Below are positions 1 to 8,968 of a stretch of 64,000 bases of DNA, in pieces. The notes beneath the pieces were generated by a model. The model searched no databases. It was not told the DNA's origin and saw only the letters and a list, made by a program, of their open reading frames with translations. Source of the stretch: Gemmatimonadota bacterium (GTDB taxonomy: Bacteria; Gemmatimonadota; Gemmatimonadetes; Longimicrobiales; Gaopeijiaceae); the NCBI GenBank assembly GCA_022825135.1, contig JAJDYN010000025.1, positions 62,001-126,000 on the forward strand, in the 5' to 3' direction. The translations under genes were made by a program, and so were the position numbers. Every line of letters begins with the position of its first letter. Position 1 is the first letter of the stretch.

Positions 1-1
1 C

Positions 2-811
2 GACGTGAGTGAGATCCGGCGCCTCGAGGAGGTGCGCAGCGACTTTGTCGCCAACGCATCCCACGAGCTCAAGACGCCGCTTACCGCGGTGCGCGGGTTC
101 TCGGAGACCCTCCTTGAGGACGATCCGCCCGAGGACCTCCGCCAAAGCTTCCTCGATCTCATCTGGCGCAATACCGTGCGCCTGCAGCAACTGGTCGAGG
201 ATCTGCTCGACCTGTCACGCCTGGAGTCCGGGGGATGGGTGCCCCAGTCGGAACCGGTCCGGGTGGAGGAGGTCGCCGTCAAGGCCTGGGTCCAGGCCGG
301 GCCGCGCGTCTCCGAATCGAGCGTGCGGCTGCACGTCGACGGAACCGGCATCGCGACCGCCGACGCCCGCGGGCTCTCGCAGATCTTCCAGAACCTCTTC
401 GACAACGCGCTCCGGCACACCCCTGCCGGAGGGTCGATCCGGGTGCGGATCGAGTCCGGGGAGGGTGACGACCTCCTCCTCGTATCGGTGAGGGACACGG
501 GCAGCGGCATACTGCCGGCTCACCTGCCGCGCATCTTCGAACGATTCTACCGGGTGGACCCGGCCCGCTCGAGGGCGGAAGGGGGGACTGGCCTGGGACT
601 TGCCATCGTACGCCACCTGGTGATCGCAATGGGAGGCGAGGTCCGGGCCGAGAGCGTGATCGAGGAGGGAACCACGATTCGCTTCACGCTCCCGCGCGGC
701 TCCGCGACTTCGCTCTCTCTAATGGAGCTGGATGAGGAAGACGACGACGATGACGACGACGAACTCGACTACGGAGACTTCGTCGCCGCGTCGTCCCGGA
801 TTGGGGAGTAG
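2..811 (+). CDS. PhoR-like sensor histidine kinase, 3' part (5' end outside window)
   Basis: This is the catalytic part of a two-component sensor kinase, which autophosphorylates a histidine and passes the phosphate to a response regulator. The frame is open to the left edge and begins [12 protein letters not shown], the linker that follows a PAS domain in PhoR-type kinases. The GTG at 5 is therefore probably not the real start. The H-box is [13 protein letters not shown] with phospho-acceptor His at 62-64. The N-box is [11 protein letters not shown], followed by DTGSGI (G1), FERFYRVD (F-box) and GTGLGLAIV (G2). The tail is odd: after the ATPase fold ends in RFTLPRG there is an extension of about 40 residues with a run of seven aspartates (codons around 740-770). 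msrB follows 5 bases after the stop. A pst operon lies 50 kb away, but nothing here links it to this kinase. Confidence 0.9.
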   Translation, partial: DVSEIRRLEEVRSDFVANASHELKTPLTAVRGFSETLLEDDPPEDLRQSFLDLIWRNTVRLQQLVEDLLDLSRLESGGWVPQSEPVRVEEVAVKAWVQAGPRVSESSVRLHVDGTGIATADARGLSQIFQNLFDNALRHTPAGGSIRVRIESGEGDDLLLVSVRDTGSGILPAHLPRIFERFYRVDPARSRAEGGTGLGLAIVRHLVIAMGGEVRAESVIEEGTTIRFTLPRGSATSLSLMELDEEDDDDDDDELDYGDFVAASSRIGE

Positions 812-816
812 AGACC

Positions 817-1254
817 ATGGATGGGAAAGGGAAGGCCGGAGGTCGCGTGCGCGACCGTGAATGGAAGCAGCGTCTGACCCGCGAGCAGTTTCGCGTTACC
901 CGCCGCAAGGGGACGGAGCGGGCCTTCACCGGGGCCTACTGGAACCTGAAGGACGACGGGCTCTATCGCTGCGTGTGCTGTGGGGCCCCGCTGTTCGACT
1001 CGGGAGACAAGTACGATTCGGGGACGGGATGGCCGAGCTTCAGCGACACCGCCGAGGGCGCCGACATCCGCCTCGAGGACGACCGAAGTTTCTTCATGCG
1101 CCGCACCGAGGTGCTGTGCGCGGCGTGCGACGCCCATCTCGGCCATGTGTTCGGGGACGGTCCCGCCCCCACCGGCCAGCGTTACTGCATCAACTCCGCG
1201 GCGCTCACGTTCGACCCCTCCCGCGGCCGGGCAGGTACGCAATCCCGAGAGTGA
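817..1254 (+). CDS. msrB: peptide-methionine (R)-S-oxide reductase MsrB
   Basis: MsrB reduces the R-epimer of methionine sulfoxide in oxidised proteins, usually in the cytoplasm using thioredoxin. The 145-residue length fits a single-domain MsrB. Two CxxC pairs, C52/C55 ([10 protein letters not shown]) and C101/C104 ([10 protein letters not shown]), form the structural zinc site. The catalytic cysteine is C124 in RYCINSAAL, and the family motif SGTGWPSF is present. No signal peptide is seen, so a cytoplasmic location is likely. The ATG lies 5 bases after the kinase stop, suggesting co-transcription. The 3' end overlaps the convergent propeller gene by 50 bases, so the last 16 or so codons ([14 protein letters not shown]) are read on both strands and form a poorly conserved tail. 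Confidence 0.95.
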   Translation: MDGKGKAGGRVRDREWKQRLTREQFRVTRRKGTERAFTGAYWNLKDDGLYRCVCCGAPLFDSGDKYDSGTGWPSFSDTAEGADIRLEDDRSFFMRRTEVLCAACDAHLGHVFGDGPAPTGQRYCINSAALTFDPSRGRAGTQSRE

Positions 1255-2335
1255 GTACGCCGACCTCGCGTCTCCACAGCAACTCGCCCGTGCCGATGCG
1301 GAGCGCCGCCACCCCCCCGGCCTCGCCGATCCCGCCCTCCCAGGTCACGTAGGCGACCTCGCCGGCCGGGTCGAGCGCCACCCCGTGCGGGAACGCCGCG
1401 CCGGCCAGCTCGATGCGGCGCACCTCCGTGAGGGTGGCCGGGTCGAGCACCGACACCGAGCCGCCGCGCCGGTTGGCCACCACCAGCACCCGCCCGTCCG
1501 GCGAGCCCGCGATCTGGGCGGGCATCGCTCCCACCGCGACGGCGCCCTCGGGCTGGCCCGCGCGCGAGTAGGCCCGCACCTCTCCGCTCCCCGCCATGGT
1601 CGCGAAGAAGCGGGCGCCGTCGGGGCTCCAGGCGACGTTCATGGGGGTGTAGCGCGGCGTTCCGGCGGCGGCGGGGTCGGGTCCGGCCGGGACGCGGGCG
1701 AGCGTTTCCGCCGAGGCGGCGTCCATCAGCACGATCTCGTCGGAGAGCGAGCAGGTGACGGCGACCCGCGTCCCGGCCGGGTCCACGGCGGCGTGGTGGG
1801 GGGCGGGGCACACCACCGGCAGCGCCGCCACGGTCAGGTCGTGGACGTCCACCACCGCCACGCGGCTCTCCTCTCCCTGGCCGCCCCGCCAGTAGTCGGG
1901 GATGAAGGCGCGGCGGCCGTCGGGGGTGAGCTCCACCCGCGCCGCACCCGGCATGTCCAGCTGGAGGCGCCCGACCAGCCGGTCGCCGTCGGTCTCGAAC
2001 TTCCACAGGGTGGGGTGCCCGTGCGCGAGGGTGGCGTACCAGTGGCGGCCGTCGGCGGAAACGGTAACGCCGTGGGGCTCGTCGGTCTCGGTGCGGCGGC
2101 GGTCCAGCGAGACGGTGCGCAGGGTGCTCCCGTCGCGCGCGTCCAGCACGTGGATCCGGTCCGTGAACCCGGAGGTGACGTACAGGCGGGGCGGGTCCTC
2201 CGGGCCATCGGCCGCACCTGCGCAGGCTGCCGCGAACAGCGCGGCGCCGACCCAGCTCCGGGGTCCGGCGCGCCTCGAAGGGGTCCGGACATGGACGCTG
2301 CCGGCGTCCGTCGTTTGCCAGCGGCGGCGACGCAT
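1205..2335 (-). CDS. YVTN-type beta-propeller lipoprotein
   Basis: This is a 376-residue secreted protein built of repeated blades resembling the YVTN/YncE beta-propeller family, for example [34 protein letters not shown] and [18 protein letters not shown] lipobox-like sequence (LFAAAC, Cys about residue 38) follows an arginine-rich N-terminus, so it is probably a lipid-anchored periplasmic or surface protein. No catalytic motif is visible; such propellers usually bind ligands or proteins. It starts 13 bases after the stop of the LVIVD propeller gene at 2349-4211 and is probably co-transcribed with it. No clear Shine-Dalgarno precedes the ATG, so coupling or a later start is possible. The 3' end overlaps msrB by 50 bases. 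Confidence 0.75.
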   Translation of the reverse strand: MRRRRWQTTDAGSVHVRTPSRRAGPRSWVGAALFAAACAGAADGPEDPPRLYVTSGFTDRIHVLDARDGSTLRTVSLDRRRTETDEPHGVTVSADGRHWYATLAHGHPTLWKFETDGDRLVGRLQLDMPGAARVELTPDGRRAFIPDYWRGGQGEESRVAVVDVHDLTVAALPVVCPAPHHAAVDPAGTRVAVTCSLSDEIVLMDAASAETLARVPAGPDPAAAGTPRYTPMNVAWSPDGARFFATMAGSGEVRAYSRAGQPEGAVAVGAMPAQIAGSPDGRVLVVANRRGGSVSVLDPATLTEVRRIELAGAAFPHGVALDPAGEVAYVTWEGGIGEAGGVAALRIGTGELLWRREVGVLTLGIAYLPGRGRGRT

Positions 2336-2348
2336 ACCGGAGTACCCG

Positions 2349-4211
2349 CTAGGGGACCGGCTCCAGCACGACGAGCCCGTGGTTCATGTCCGCGGCGTAC
2401 AGCTTCCCATTGTCGTGCAGCTGGGGCGCCCAGGTGCAGGTGTCCTCGGGACCCAGGAAGCAGTAGTTGGTCTTGCTCCCATAGTCGACGAAGCCGGTCT
2501 CGCGCCCCTGCAGCTCCAGTTGGCCCATGAGTTCGCCGCTGACGTCCAGAATGCGCACGCCGCGTTCGTACCACGCCAGGTACAGGGTCGCGGCATCCTC
2601 GTCCATCCAGTAGTTGTGCGACGTGGCCCCCTGGACTTCATAGGTCGCGACCTCGCGCGGCCGGGTGATGTCGGCGAGATCCACCACGTGCATGATCCCG
2701 GAGGGACTCGTGGAATAGCCGAACTGCTCTTCGCCCACGAAGGCGTAGCCGGCCTCGGGCCAGTACCAGACGTTGTGGGTCTGCCCGCCCAGATCCTGCA
2801 GGCGGCTCACCTCCACCGGGTTGGTGGGCGACCCCCCGGCCATCCCGTTGCCCACGTCCACGATGACGAGCCCCGCATCCCAGTGCGACAGGAAGGCCAG
2901 TCCGTCGCGCACGTAGACGTCGTGGAGAAGGCTCGAGCCGCCGTAGAAGCTGGCGGCGAGGCGCGGTGAAGCCGGGTCGGAGATGTCGAGGATGCGCAGG
3001 CCGCTGTTGTAGGGGTCCAGGGCCAGGTAGGCGTAGTCGCCCTCCAGCCACGCGTTGTGGACGCCGGCGGCCAGACCTTCGGTGAAGCGGCTGATGACCT
3101 GCGGATGCGCCGGATCGGAGAGGTCGAAGAACGTGACCCCGTTGAGGTTATCGGGGTCGCCCTCGTGGGTCAGCACCCCGAGCCGGCCATCCGCCCTGAT
3201 CTTGACGTCGTTCACGGTGCGCGCGTTCACGACGATCGAATCCGAAAGGGTGGGCATTCCCTCGGCGTCCAGCGTCCACGCATACAGCAGGTTGCCCGGA
3301 AGCTCGGCGCGCATGCCCCAGGTGCCCGTGTACGCGTGGTTGCCGTGCACCCAGAGGTCCGAAGTGTAGCGGTCGACGACGGCGCCCCTTCCCGCCAGGC
3401 GGAGCGACTGCGAGAGCCCGCGCGCCTGAACCGTGACCGGTGTGGTGGCGGAGTCCGGCCGAATTGCGCCGTCGACGTTGACCTGTACATGCGCGACGAC
3501 GGTGATGTGTCCCGGGGCGTAGGCGACGAACCGGCCGTCAGCGTCGAACAACCCGGCATCCGGAGGGGTGGTGCGCCACGTGACCCGTCCCCCCTGCACC
3601 GCGGCCCCGGTGCTGTCCGTGACCTCGGCCGAGAACCGCACCACGTCGCCCTGACGGATGCGCCGGTTTCCCGCCGCGATGCGGATATGCGTGCCGTCGA
3701 CCGGTCCCGCGGGTTGCTCGACCTGAAAGCGCAGCCCCAGCGATGCGCGCGCGTCGCGGCCGGCCTGCGCTTCGAGAGTGGCTTCGTAGGCGCCGGCCTG
3801 GGCGGCGTCCGGCACGGGGACGACTACGGAAATGGTCTCGCTCGCGCCCGGATTCAGGGTCGGTATCGCGGAAGGCGTGGTGGTCGGAACCATGCCGGGA
3901 ACGGCGACGCCGCCCGTGTGCGCGGCGCGAGCCGACAGGCCTACCGGCCCGACCGCCACGTTGCCGGTGTTGACCAGGTCGACCGCGCCCTGGTAGGAGA
4001 GCGCGCTGCCGTCCCGGGATGCCACGAGTTCGAGGGTGGCGGTGGAGAACTCGATCGCCGCCACCCGCTCGACGGGAGGTTCGACAGGGTCGCGGCAGGT
4101 GGTGAGCAGAAAAGTGATCGACAGGCTGAACAGGAGCCCTCCGGGGAGCCCTGCCCGCGATGCGGCGCGCCTGACAACGTTGTCGTGCGTGGAGTTTGCG
4201 ACCGGACGCAT
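2349..4211 (-). CDS. LVIVD-repeat beta-propeller lipoprotein with N-terminal Ig-like region
   Basis: This is a 620-residue exported protein. The chosen ATG at 4211 gives a signal peptide with lipobox LLTTC (Cys about residue 39); an upstream in-frame TTG at 4238 would add nine residues. Residues of roughly 45-240 look like beta-sandwich (CARDB/Ig-like) modules, including a region like RIRQGDVVRFSAEVTDSTG typical of bacterial Ig-like domains. The C-terminal half has about five LVIVD repeats, such as SGLRILDISDPASPRLAAS and AGLVIVDVGNGMAGG. LVIVD proteins are secreted propellers of unknown role, common in Bacteroidota and Gemmatimonadota. With the YVTN propeller downstream it forms a two-gene minus-strand unit, so the two products may act together at the envelope. 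No enzyme motif is seen. Confidence 0.75.
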   Translation of the reverse strand: MRPVANSTHDNVVRRAASRAGLPGGLLFSLSITFLLTTCRDPVEPPVERVAAIEFSTATLELVASRDGSALSYQGAVDLVNTGNVAVGPVGLSARAAHTGGVAVPGMVPTTTPSAIPTLNPGASETISVVVPVPDAAQAGAYEATLEAQAGRDARASLGLRFQVEQPAGPVDGTHIRIAAGNRRIRQGDVVRFSAEVTDSTGAAVQGGRVTWRTTPPDAGLFDADGRFVAYAPGHITVVAHVQVNVDGAIRPDSATTPVTVQARGLSQSLRLAGRGAVVDRYTSDLWVHGNHAYTGTWGMRAELPGNLLYAWTLDAEGMPTLSDSIVVNARTVNDVKIRADGRLGVLTHEGDPDNLNGVTFFDLSDPAHPQVISRFTEGLAAGVHNAWLEGDYAYLALDPYNSGLRILDISDPASPRLAASFYGGSSLLHDVYVRDGLAFLSHWDAGLVIVDVGNGMAGGSPTNPVEVSRLQDLGGQTHNVWYWPEAGYAFVGEEQFGYSTSPSGIMHVVDLADITRPREVATYEVQGATSHNYWMDEDAATLYLAWYERGVRILDVSGELMGQLELQGRETGFVDYGSKTNYCFLGPEDTCTWAPQLHDNGKLYAADMNHGLVVLEPVP

Positions 4212-4499
4212 GTGCCTGGAGGTTGGGTCCGATGTCAAGCCGGCTCACACGGCCTGCACCTGAAGTTGGTCCGATAACTAATAACGCGTGCGGGCCCGGG
4301 TTACTACACCGGCCTTGCCGGGGCTGTGAGGCTCGACCAGCGCTTCCGGGACGGGGCGGGCGCCGACCGGGGTCCCGGAACGCATTGAGTTGAGCCCGAG
4401 TGGGCACTAGTATTCGGATTGTCGCGGAATGATCACTCTCGCAACGGCGGCGGTCGCTACCCTGCAACCTCGCCGGCAACACGCGGAAAGGACTCTCGG

Positions 4500-5852
4500 A
4501 TGACGGCTCGCCGGAACAGGAAGGGGGAGGGCGGCGAGGGATCGGGGCTCGTGACACGCCGCTCCCTCATCCGCTCCGGGCTGGCGGCGCTGGTGGCGGC
4601 TCCCTGGGTCAGGCCCCCGGCAGCGGCCGCCGATTGGACGCGTCGTTCCGGCCGAGATGCCCGTCCCGCCCAGGAGGGCGACATCGTATTGGGCGTGTCG
4701 GCCGCGTTCTCGGGTCCCTCCCGCGGCCTTGGCACCGAGCTCTACCGCGGCTCGATGGCCTGGTTCAACCATGTCAACGACAACGGCGGGGTCAACGGCC
4801 GCAGGATCGTCCTCAAGCTCACCGACGACGGCTACCAGCCCGACCCCTGCGTGGCGAACACGATCCAGCTCATGCAGGACGAGAGCGTGTTCCTGCTCTT
4901 CGGGTACGTGGGCACCCCCACCGTCACGCGCGTGCTGCCTCTGCTCAAGAGGTTCCGGGACGAGCAGGTCTATCTCTTCTTCCCCTTCACGGGGGCGGAG
5001 CCGCAGCGCGAGCCTCCCTACGGCGAATTCGCCTTCAACCTGCGCGCCTCCTATCGCCAGGAGACTGCGGGGCTGGTCGACAACTTCGTGCGCATCGGGC
5101 GCCGGCGGGTGGCGGTGTTCTACCAGAACGACGCCTACGGCCGGAGCGGGTGGGCCGGCGTGCGCGAGGCGCTCGCGGCGCACGGAGAGACCATGGCCGG
5201 CGAGGCCACCTATACGCGGGGCACCCAGTTCGACGACAGCATGAGAGCGCAGGTCGAAATCCTGCAGGGCCAGTCCCCGGACGCCGTGATCTGCATCGGC
5301 GCCTACCAGGCGTGCGCGGCGTTCGCCCGGGACGCCGTCGATCTGGGGCTCCACATTCCCGTCGCCAACGTCTCCTTCGTGGGCAGCGAGAACCTGCTCG
5401 CGCTCTTGCGCGAGGGCCGCGACGATCCCGGGTCGCACACCCGCTTCCTGGTAAATTCGCAGGTCGTTCCGAGCTACGAGGACACCTCGCTGGCCGCGGT
5501 GCGCGAGTACCATGAGCTCATGGAGCGCTACAGTCCGGATCCTCCGGAGGATGTCGACAGGATCGCCGAAGGCGAACCCTATGAGCCCTTCCCGCAGAGC
5601 TTCGTCAGCCTCGAGGGCTTCCTGAACGCCAAGCTGATCACGGAGATCATCGCGCGCATGGGGGACAATCCGGACCGGTCGCGGATCGAGCAGGCCGTCT
5701 TCGCGGTGCGCGACTACGACATCGGGGTCGGCGAGCGGGTGTCGTTCGGGCCTGAGCGGCGGCAGGGACTCGACCGGGTCTACTACACGGTCCCGGAGGG
5801 GGATCGCTTCGTGCCGCTCGACGACTGGGAGTCCAGGTTCGCGATGACATGA
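4500..5852 (+). CDS. Tat-exported ABC-type substrate-binding protein (LivJ/Peripla_BP_6 family)
   Basis: This is a type I periplasmic binding protein of about 450 residues, the fold that binds branched-chain amino acids, amides or small organic acids. The start at 4500 is preceded by GGAAAGGA. An in-frame upstream codon at 4419 lacks a good site. The N-terminus carries a twin-arginine signal (TRRSLIRSGLAALVAAPWV), followed by the mature-domain opening DIVLGVSAAFSGPSRGLG, typical of the LivJ family. Central segments such as VAVFYQNDAYGRSGWAG and PDAVICIGAYQACAAFARDA match the family. No ABC permease or ATPase genes follow. Instead the stop overlaps the next gene, an orphan HAMP receptor, by 4 bases (ATGA). 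This suggests the protein presents a ligand to a membrane receptor rather than, or as well as, feeding a transporter. The ligand is unknown. Confidence 0.85.
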   Translation: MTARRNRKGEGGEGSGLVTRRSLIRSGLAALVAAPWVRPPAAAADWTRRSGRDARPAQEGDIVLGVSAAFSGPSRGLGTELYRGSMAWFNHVNDNGGVNGRRIVLKLTDDGYQPDPCVANTIQLMQDESVFLLFGYVGTPTVTRVLPLLKRFRDEQVYLFFPFTGAEPQREPPYGEFAFNLRASYRQETAGLVDNFVRIGRRRVAVFYQNDAYGRSGWAGVREALAAHGETMAGEATYTRGTQFDDSMRAQVEILQGQSPDAVICIGAYQACAAFARDAVDLGLHIPVANVSFVGSENLLALLREGRDDPGSHTRFLVNSQVVPSYEDTSLAAVREYHELMERYSPDPPEDVDRIAEGEPYEPFPQSFVSLEGFLNAKLITEIIARMGDNPDRSRIEQAVFAVRDYDIGVGERVSFGPERRQGLDRVYYTVPEGDRFVPLDDWESRFAMT

Positions 5853-6586
5853 GGGTTCACAAGCTCTTCCGCAGGCTGCGTTTCGGTGTGTTCGCGCTCT
5901 TCGCGCTCGTCGTTCTCTCGATCTTCCTGCTCTCCATCCGCACGGTCTCCAGCGAACTCGAGACCGAGTACGTCAGCAACAGCGCGAACATCGCCAGGAA
6001 CATCGCCGACGCCAGCGTCGACATCCTGCTGAACCGGAACCTGGCCACCCTGCAGTCGCTCATCGATCAGTTCGTGGAGATCGAGAGCATCCGCTACATC
6101 TACATCGTCAGCGATACCGGCGAGTTCCTGGCGCATACGTTCGTTCCGGGAATACCTGAGGAGATTCTGGCAAGCGACCCCTCGCTCACCGATCCCGTCG
6201 AGCGCAGCCTCCCCGGGCTGGGCGAGTTCGTCGAAGTGGGAAGCCCGATCCTTTCGGGCGTGGCGGGCACGGTGCACGTCGGCATGGACACGGAGTCGCT
6301 CGCGCTCAAGATCCAGCGGGCGGTCGGGCAGCAGATCTACCTGCTGTGCATCATCATGGTCGTGGGCGTGCTGGCGCTGGTCTGGATCGTCAAGGCGACC
6401 GCGAAGCCGCTGGAAGAGCTGCTCACGTACGTGGTGGAGCTTGCCCGCAACGGCGGCGAGGCGTCGGACAACGGCGTCCTGACCCGGAGAGATGAAATCG
6501 GGGACATGGCGCGGCTCATGCGCCACGCCGCCGGCCAGGGCTCCCCGCCCCCGAAGTGGCGGGCTCGGGTCAAGCCCCCGGGCTAG
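5849..6586 (+). CDS. membrane receptor with periplasmic sensor domain and HAMP, no output domain
   Basis: This is a 245-residue protein. It has a short cytoplasmic start, a transmembrane helix at about residues 12-33 (FGVFALFALVVLSIFLLSI), a periplasmic region of about 130 residues, a second helix at about 168-190 (LLCIIMVVGVLALVWIV) and a HAMP domain ending RRDEIGDMARLM. The periplasmic part (SIRYIYIVSDTGEFLAHTF, GSPILSGVAGTVHVGMDTES) resembles single-Cache/CHASE-like ligand domains. Histidine kinases, cyclases and chemoreceptors normally continue after HAMP with an output module. Here the protein stops after about 20 proline- and glycine-rich residues. The gene overlaps the upstream binding-protein gene by ATGA, indicating coupled translation. 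It may act on a separate kinase or as a regulatory subunit, or it may be a truncated kinase. Confidence 0.7.
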   Translation: MRVHKLFRRLRFGVFALFALVVLSIFLLSIRTVSSELETEYVSNSANIARNIADASVDILLNRNLATLQSLIDQFVEIESIRYIYIVSDTGEFLAHTFVPGIPEEILASDPSLTDPVERSLPGLGEFVEVGSPILSGVAGTVHVGMDTESLALKIQRAVGQQIYLLCIIMVVGVLALVWIVKATAKPLEELLTYVVELARNGGEASDNGVLTRRDEIGDMARLMRHAAGQGSPPPKWRARVKPPG

Positions 6587-6598
6587 GCGGAACACATC

Positions 6599-7903
6599 GT
6601 GCGCGTTCCCAGAAGCGTCGTCGTCCTCTTCTGCACGGTGCTCCAGTTGTGCCTGGGCACCGTGTATGCGTGGAGCTTCTTCCAGACCATGCTGGTGCGG
6701 GACTCCGGCTGGACCTTCAGCGAGACCGCCGCCGCGTTCAGCATCACGATCTTCTGCCTGGGGGTGTCGGCGGCGATTGCGGGGCAGGCGCTGCCGAAGG
6801 TAGGGCCCAGGGCCCTCGCCCTGGCCGGAAGCGTCCTGTTCTCGAGCGGCTATCTGATCGCCAGCCTCGCGCTGTCGCTGGATTCCCTGTTGCTCTTCTA
6901 TCTGGGATACGGGGTGATCGGGGGTGCGGGCATCGGGATGGGGTACGTGACGCCCGTCGCGACCGCCGCGAAGTGGTACCCGGATCGCAAGGGACTGGTG
7001 ACGGGCATCGTGGTGATGGGCTTCGGCGTCGGAGCGCTCCTGCTCAGCAAGGGTCTGGCGCCTCTTCTGGTGGTCGGGACGGAAGGGGATCTCGCGCGGG
7101 TATTCCTGTGGCTGGGGATCGTGTTCGCGTGCATCCTGGTCCCGTCCAGCCTGTTCCTCAGCGATCCGCCGGAGGCCCCGGCGCCCGCGTCCGGGGACGG
7201 CTCGAGGTCGCCGCCGCCCGAGAGGGTGGAGCCGGCCGCGCCCTACCTGCGCACTTCACAGTTCACGATCATGTGGATCGTGTTCTTCTCCAACATCGCG
7301 GCCGGCATCTCCGTGATCAGCTTCCAGTCCGAACTCCTGCAGGAGGTCTGGGGGCTGGCCGACCCGTCCCTCGGTCCCGCGATACTGGCCGAATACGGCG
7401 CCACGCTCATCGCGGTGAGTTCGGTCTGCAACGGCGTCGGACGGCTTCTCTGGGGCTCACTCTGCGACCGCCTGGGACAGGTCACCGTGTTCCGCCTTCT
7501 GCTCGCCAGTCAGATGGTGGTGTTCGGCATCCTCATGACCGAGTCCAACCCCTGGATCTTCTCCGCGCTCGTCTGCTACGTGCTGCTGTGCTTCGGCGGT
7601 GGATTCGCCACCATGCCGTCGTTCGTCGTGGACGTCTTCGGGTCGAAGAACATGTCCAAGATCTACGGCACGATCCTCACCGCGTGGGCCGCCGCCGGAA
7701 TCATCGGCCCGATGTACGTCGGCTACCTGAAGGACACCTATCCCGACCGGGCGGTCATGTACTGCTTCCTGATCGGCATCCTGCTGCTCGGTACGGGATA
7801 TGTCTTCTCGTACCTGCTGGACGGCGACCGGATCAGCCTCGGCCGCCCGACGGTGAGGGGCACGCTGCGCCGGTACGGGGTGCCTGTGGCGGAGGAGGGG
7901 TAG
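6599..7903 (+). CDS. MFS transporter, oxalate/formate antiporter (OFA)-like family
   Basis: This is a 434-residue integral membrane protein with about 12 predicted helices. The opening (VLQLCLGTVYAWSFFQTMLV) matches the OFA subfamily of the major facilitator superfamily, whose characterised members move oxalate/formate or other small monocarboxylates. The GTG start is preceded by AGGCGGA. The gene begins 12 bases after the HAMP receptor and ends 10 bases before the dehydrogenase gene, so all four plus-strand genes from 4500 to 8927 look like one operon. In that setting it may import a small organic acid sensed by the binding protein and receptor. Substrate cannot be assigned from sequence alone; OFA-annotated proteins include lactate, pyruvate and other carriers. 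Confidence 0.85.
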   Translation: MRVPRSVVVLFCTVLQLCLGTVYAWSFFQTMLVRDSGWTFSETAAAFSITIFCLGVSAAIAGQALPKVGPRALALAGSVLFSSGYLIASLALSLDSLLLFYLGYGVIGGAGIGMGYVTPVATAAKWYPDRKGLVTGIVVMGFGVGALLLSKGLAPLLVVGTEGDLARVFLWLGIVFACILVPSSLFLSDPPEAPAPASGDGSRSPPPERVEPAAPYLRTSQFTIMWIVFFSNIAAGISVISFQSELLQEVWGLADPSLGPAILAEYGATLIAVSSVCNGVGRLLWGSLCDRLGQVTVFRLLLASQMVVFGILMTESNPWIFSALVCYVLLCFGGGFATMPSFVVDVFGSKNMSKIYGTILTAWAAAGIIGPMYVGYLKDTYPDRAVMYCFLIGILLLGTGYVFSYLLDGDRISLGRPTVRGTLRRYGVPVAEEG

Positions 7904-7913
7904 GGTCCGTCCC

Positions 7914-8927
7914 ATGCCCCGGACCATAACCGTCATCCACGGGGACGGCATCGGCCCCGAGGTCATGGGCGCCACCCTGTCGGTTCTCGACGCGGCCGGT
8001 GCGGGGCTCGACTACGACGAACGGCTGGCCGGGATGGCGGCGCTCGAGCGGGTGAACGATCCGCTGCCCCCGGCCACGCTGGACTCCATACGGGCGAACG
8101 GGGTTGCGCTCAAGGGACCGCTCACGACGCCGGTGGGCGGCGGGTTCCGGTCCATCAACGTCGCGATCCGCAAGGAATTCGACCTCTACGCCAACGTCCG
8201 GCCGGTGCGCACCTTCGTTCCCGGCGGACGCTATGAGGACATCGACCTGGTCCTCATCCGCGAGAACACCGAGGGGCTGTACGTCGGAGTGGAGCACTAC
8301 ATCGGCATGGAGGGCGATCCCCGGGCCGCGGCCGAGTCGGTCATGATCGTGACCCGCTTCGGCGCGGAGCGCATCTGCCGCTACGCATTCGAGTACGCCC
8401 GCCGGCACGGCCGCCGCAAGGTGACGCTGGCGCACAAGGCCAACATCCTCAAGTACACGCAGGGACTGTTCCTGGACGTGGGCAGGGAGCTGGCCGGCGA
8501 GTATCCGGACATCGAGTTCGAAGACCGCATCATCGACGCCACCGCGATGAACCTGGTGCTGAACCCGTACGCCTTCGACGTGCTCGTGATGGAGAACATG
8601 TTCGGCGACATCGTGAGCGACCTGATGGCGGGGCTGGTGGGCGGCCTGGGCATGGCCCCCGCCGGCAACGTCGGCCGGGGCGTTGCGATGTTCGAGGCGG
8701 TCCACGGCTCGGCGCCGGACATCGCGGGGCGAGGCATCGCCAACCCGACTGCGCTCATGCTGGCCGCGTGCGCCATGCTCGACCACATCGGGCAACCGGA
8801 GACGGCCGCCCGCATCCGCCGGGCCATGCAGAAGGTGCTGAGTCGGCGCGAGACGGTGACCGGCGACCTCGGCGGCAGCGCATCCACGCAGGAGTACGCG
8901 CAGGCCGTGATCGGGGCGCTGGACTGA
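7914..8927 (+). CDS. isocitrate/isopropylmalate dehydrogenase family protein, probably NAD-dependent isocitrate dehydrogenase
   Basis: The 337-residue product is a beta-decarboxylating dehydrogenase, which oxidises a 2-hydroxy acid and decarboxylates it using a divalent metal. Motifs in order are HGDGIGPE (residues 9-16), GGFRSINVAIRKEFDLYANVRP (residues 76-97; the RS.NVA.RK.LDLYANVRP form is typical of the NAD-IDH branch), RENTEGLYVGVEH, HKANILKYT with the active-site Lys region, and VMENMFGDIVSDL carrying metal-binding aspartates. The length matches short homo-oligomeric NAD-IDH. It is last in the four-gene operon with the OFA carrier, so a dedicated catabolic role on a related hydroxy acid (tartrate-, homoisocitrate- or isopropylmalate-like) is possible. 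Product specificity is less certain than family. Confidence 0.85.
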   Translation: MPRTITVIHGDGIGPEVMGATLSVLDAAGAGLDYDERLAGMAALERVNDPLPPATLDSIRANGVALKGPLTTPVGGGFRSINVAIRKEFDLYANVRPVRTFVPGGRYEDIDLVLIRENTEGLYVGVEHYIGMEGDPRAAAESVMIVTRFGAERICRYAFEYARRHGRRKVTLAHKANILKYTQGLFLDVGRELAGEYPDIEFEDRIIDATAMNLVLNPYAFDVLVMENMFGDIVSDLMAGLVGGLGMAPAGNVGRGVAMFEAVHGSAPDIAGRGIANPTALMLAACAMLDHIGQPETAARIRRAMQKVLSRRETVTGDLGGSASTQEYAQAVIGALD

Positions 8928-8968
8928 GACGCGGCTGAGACTCGGCGCGCCCCGGTCCGCGCGGGCTT

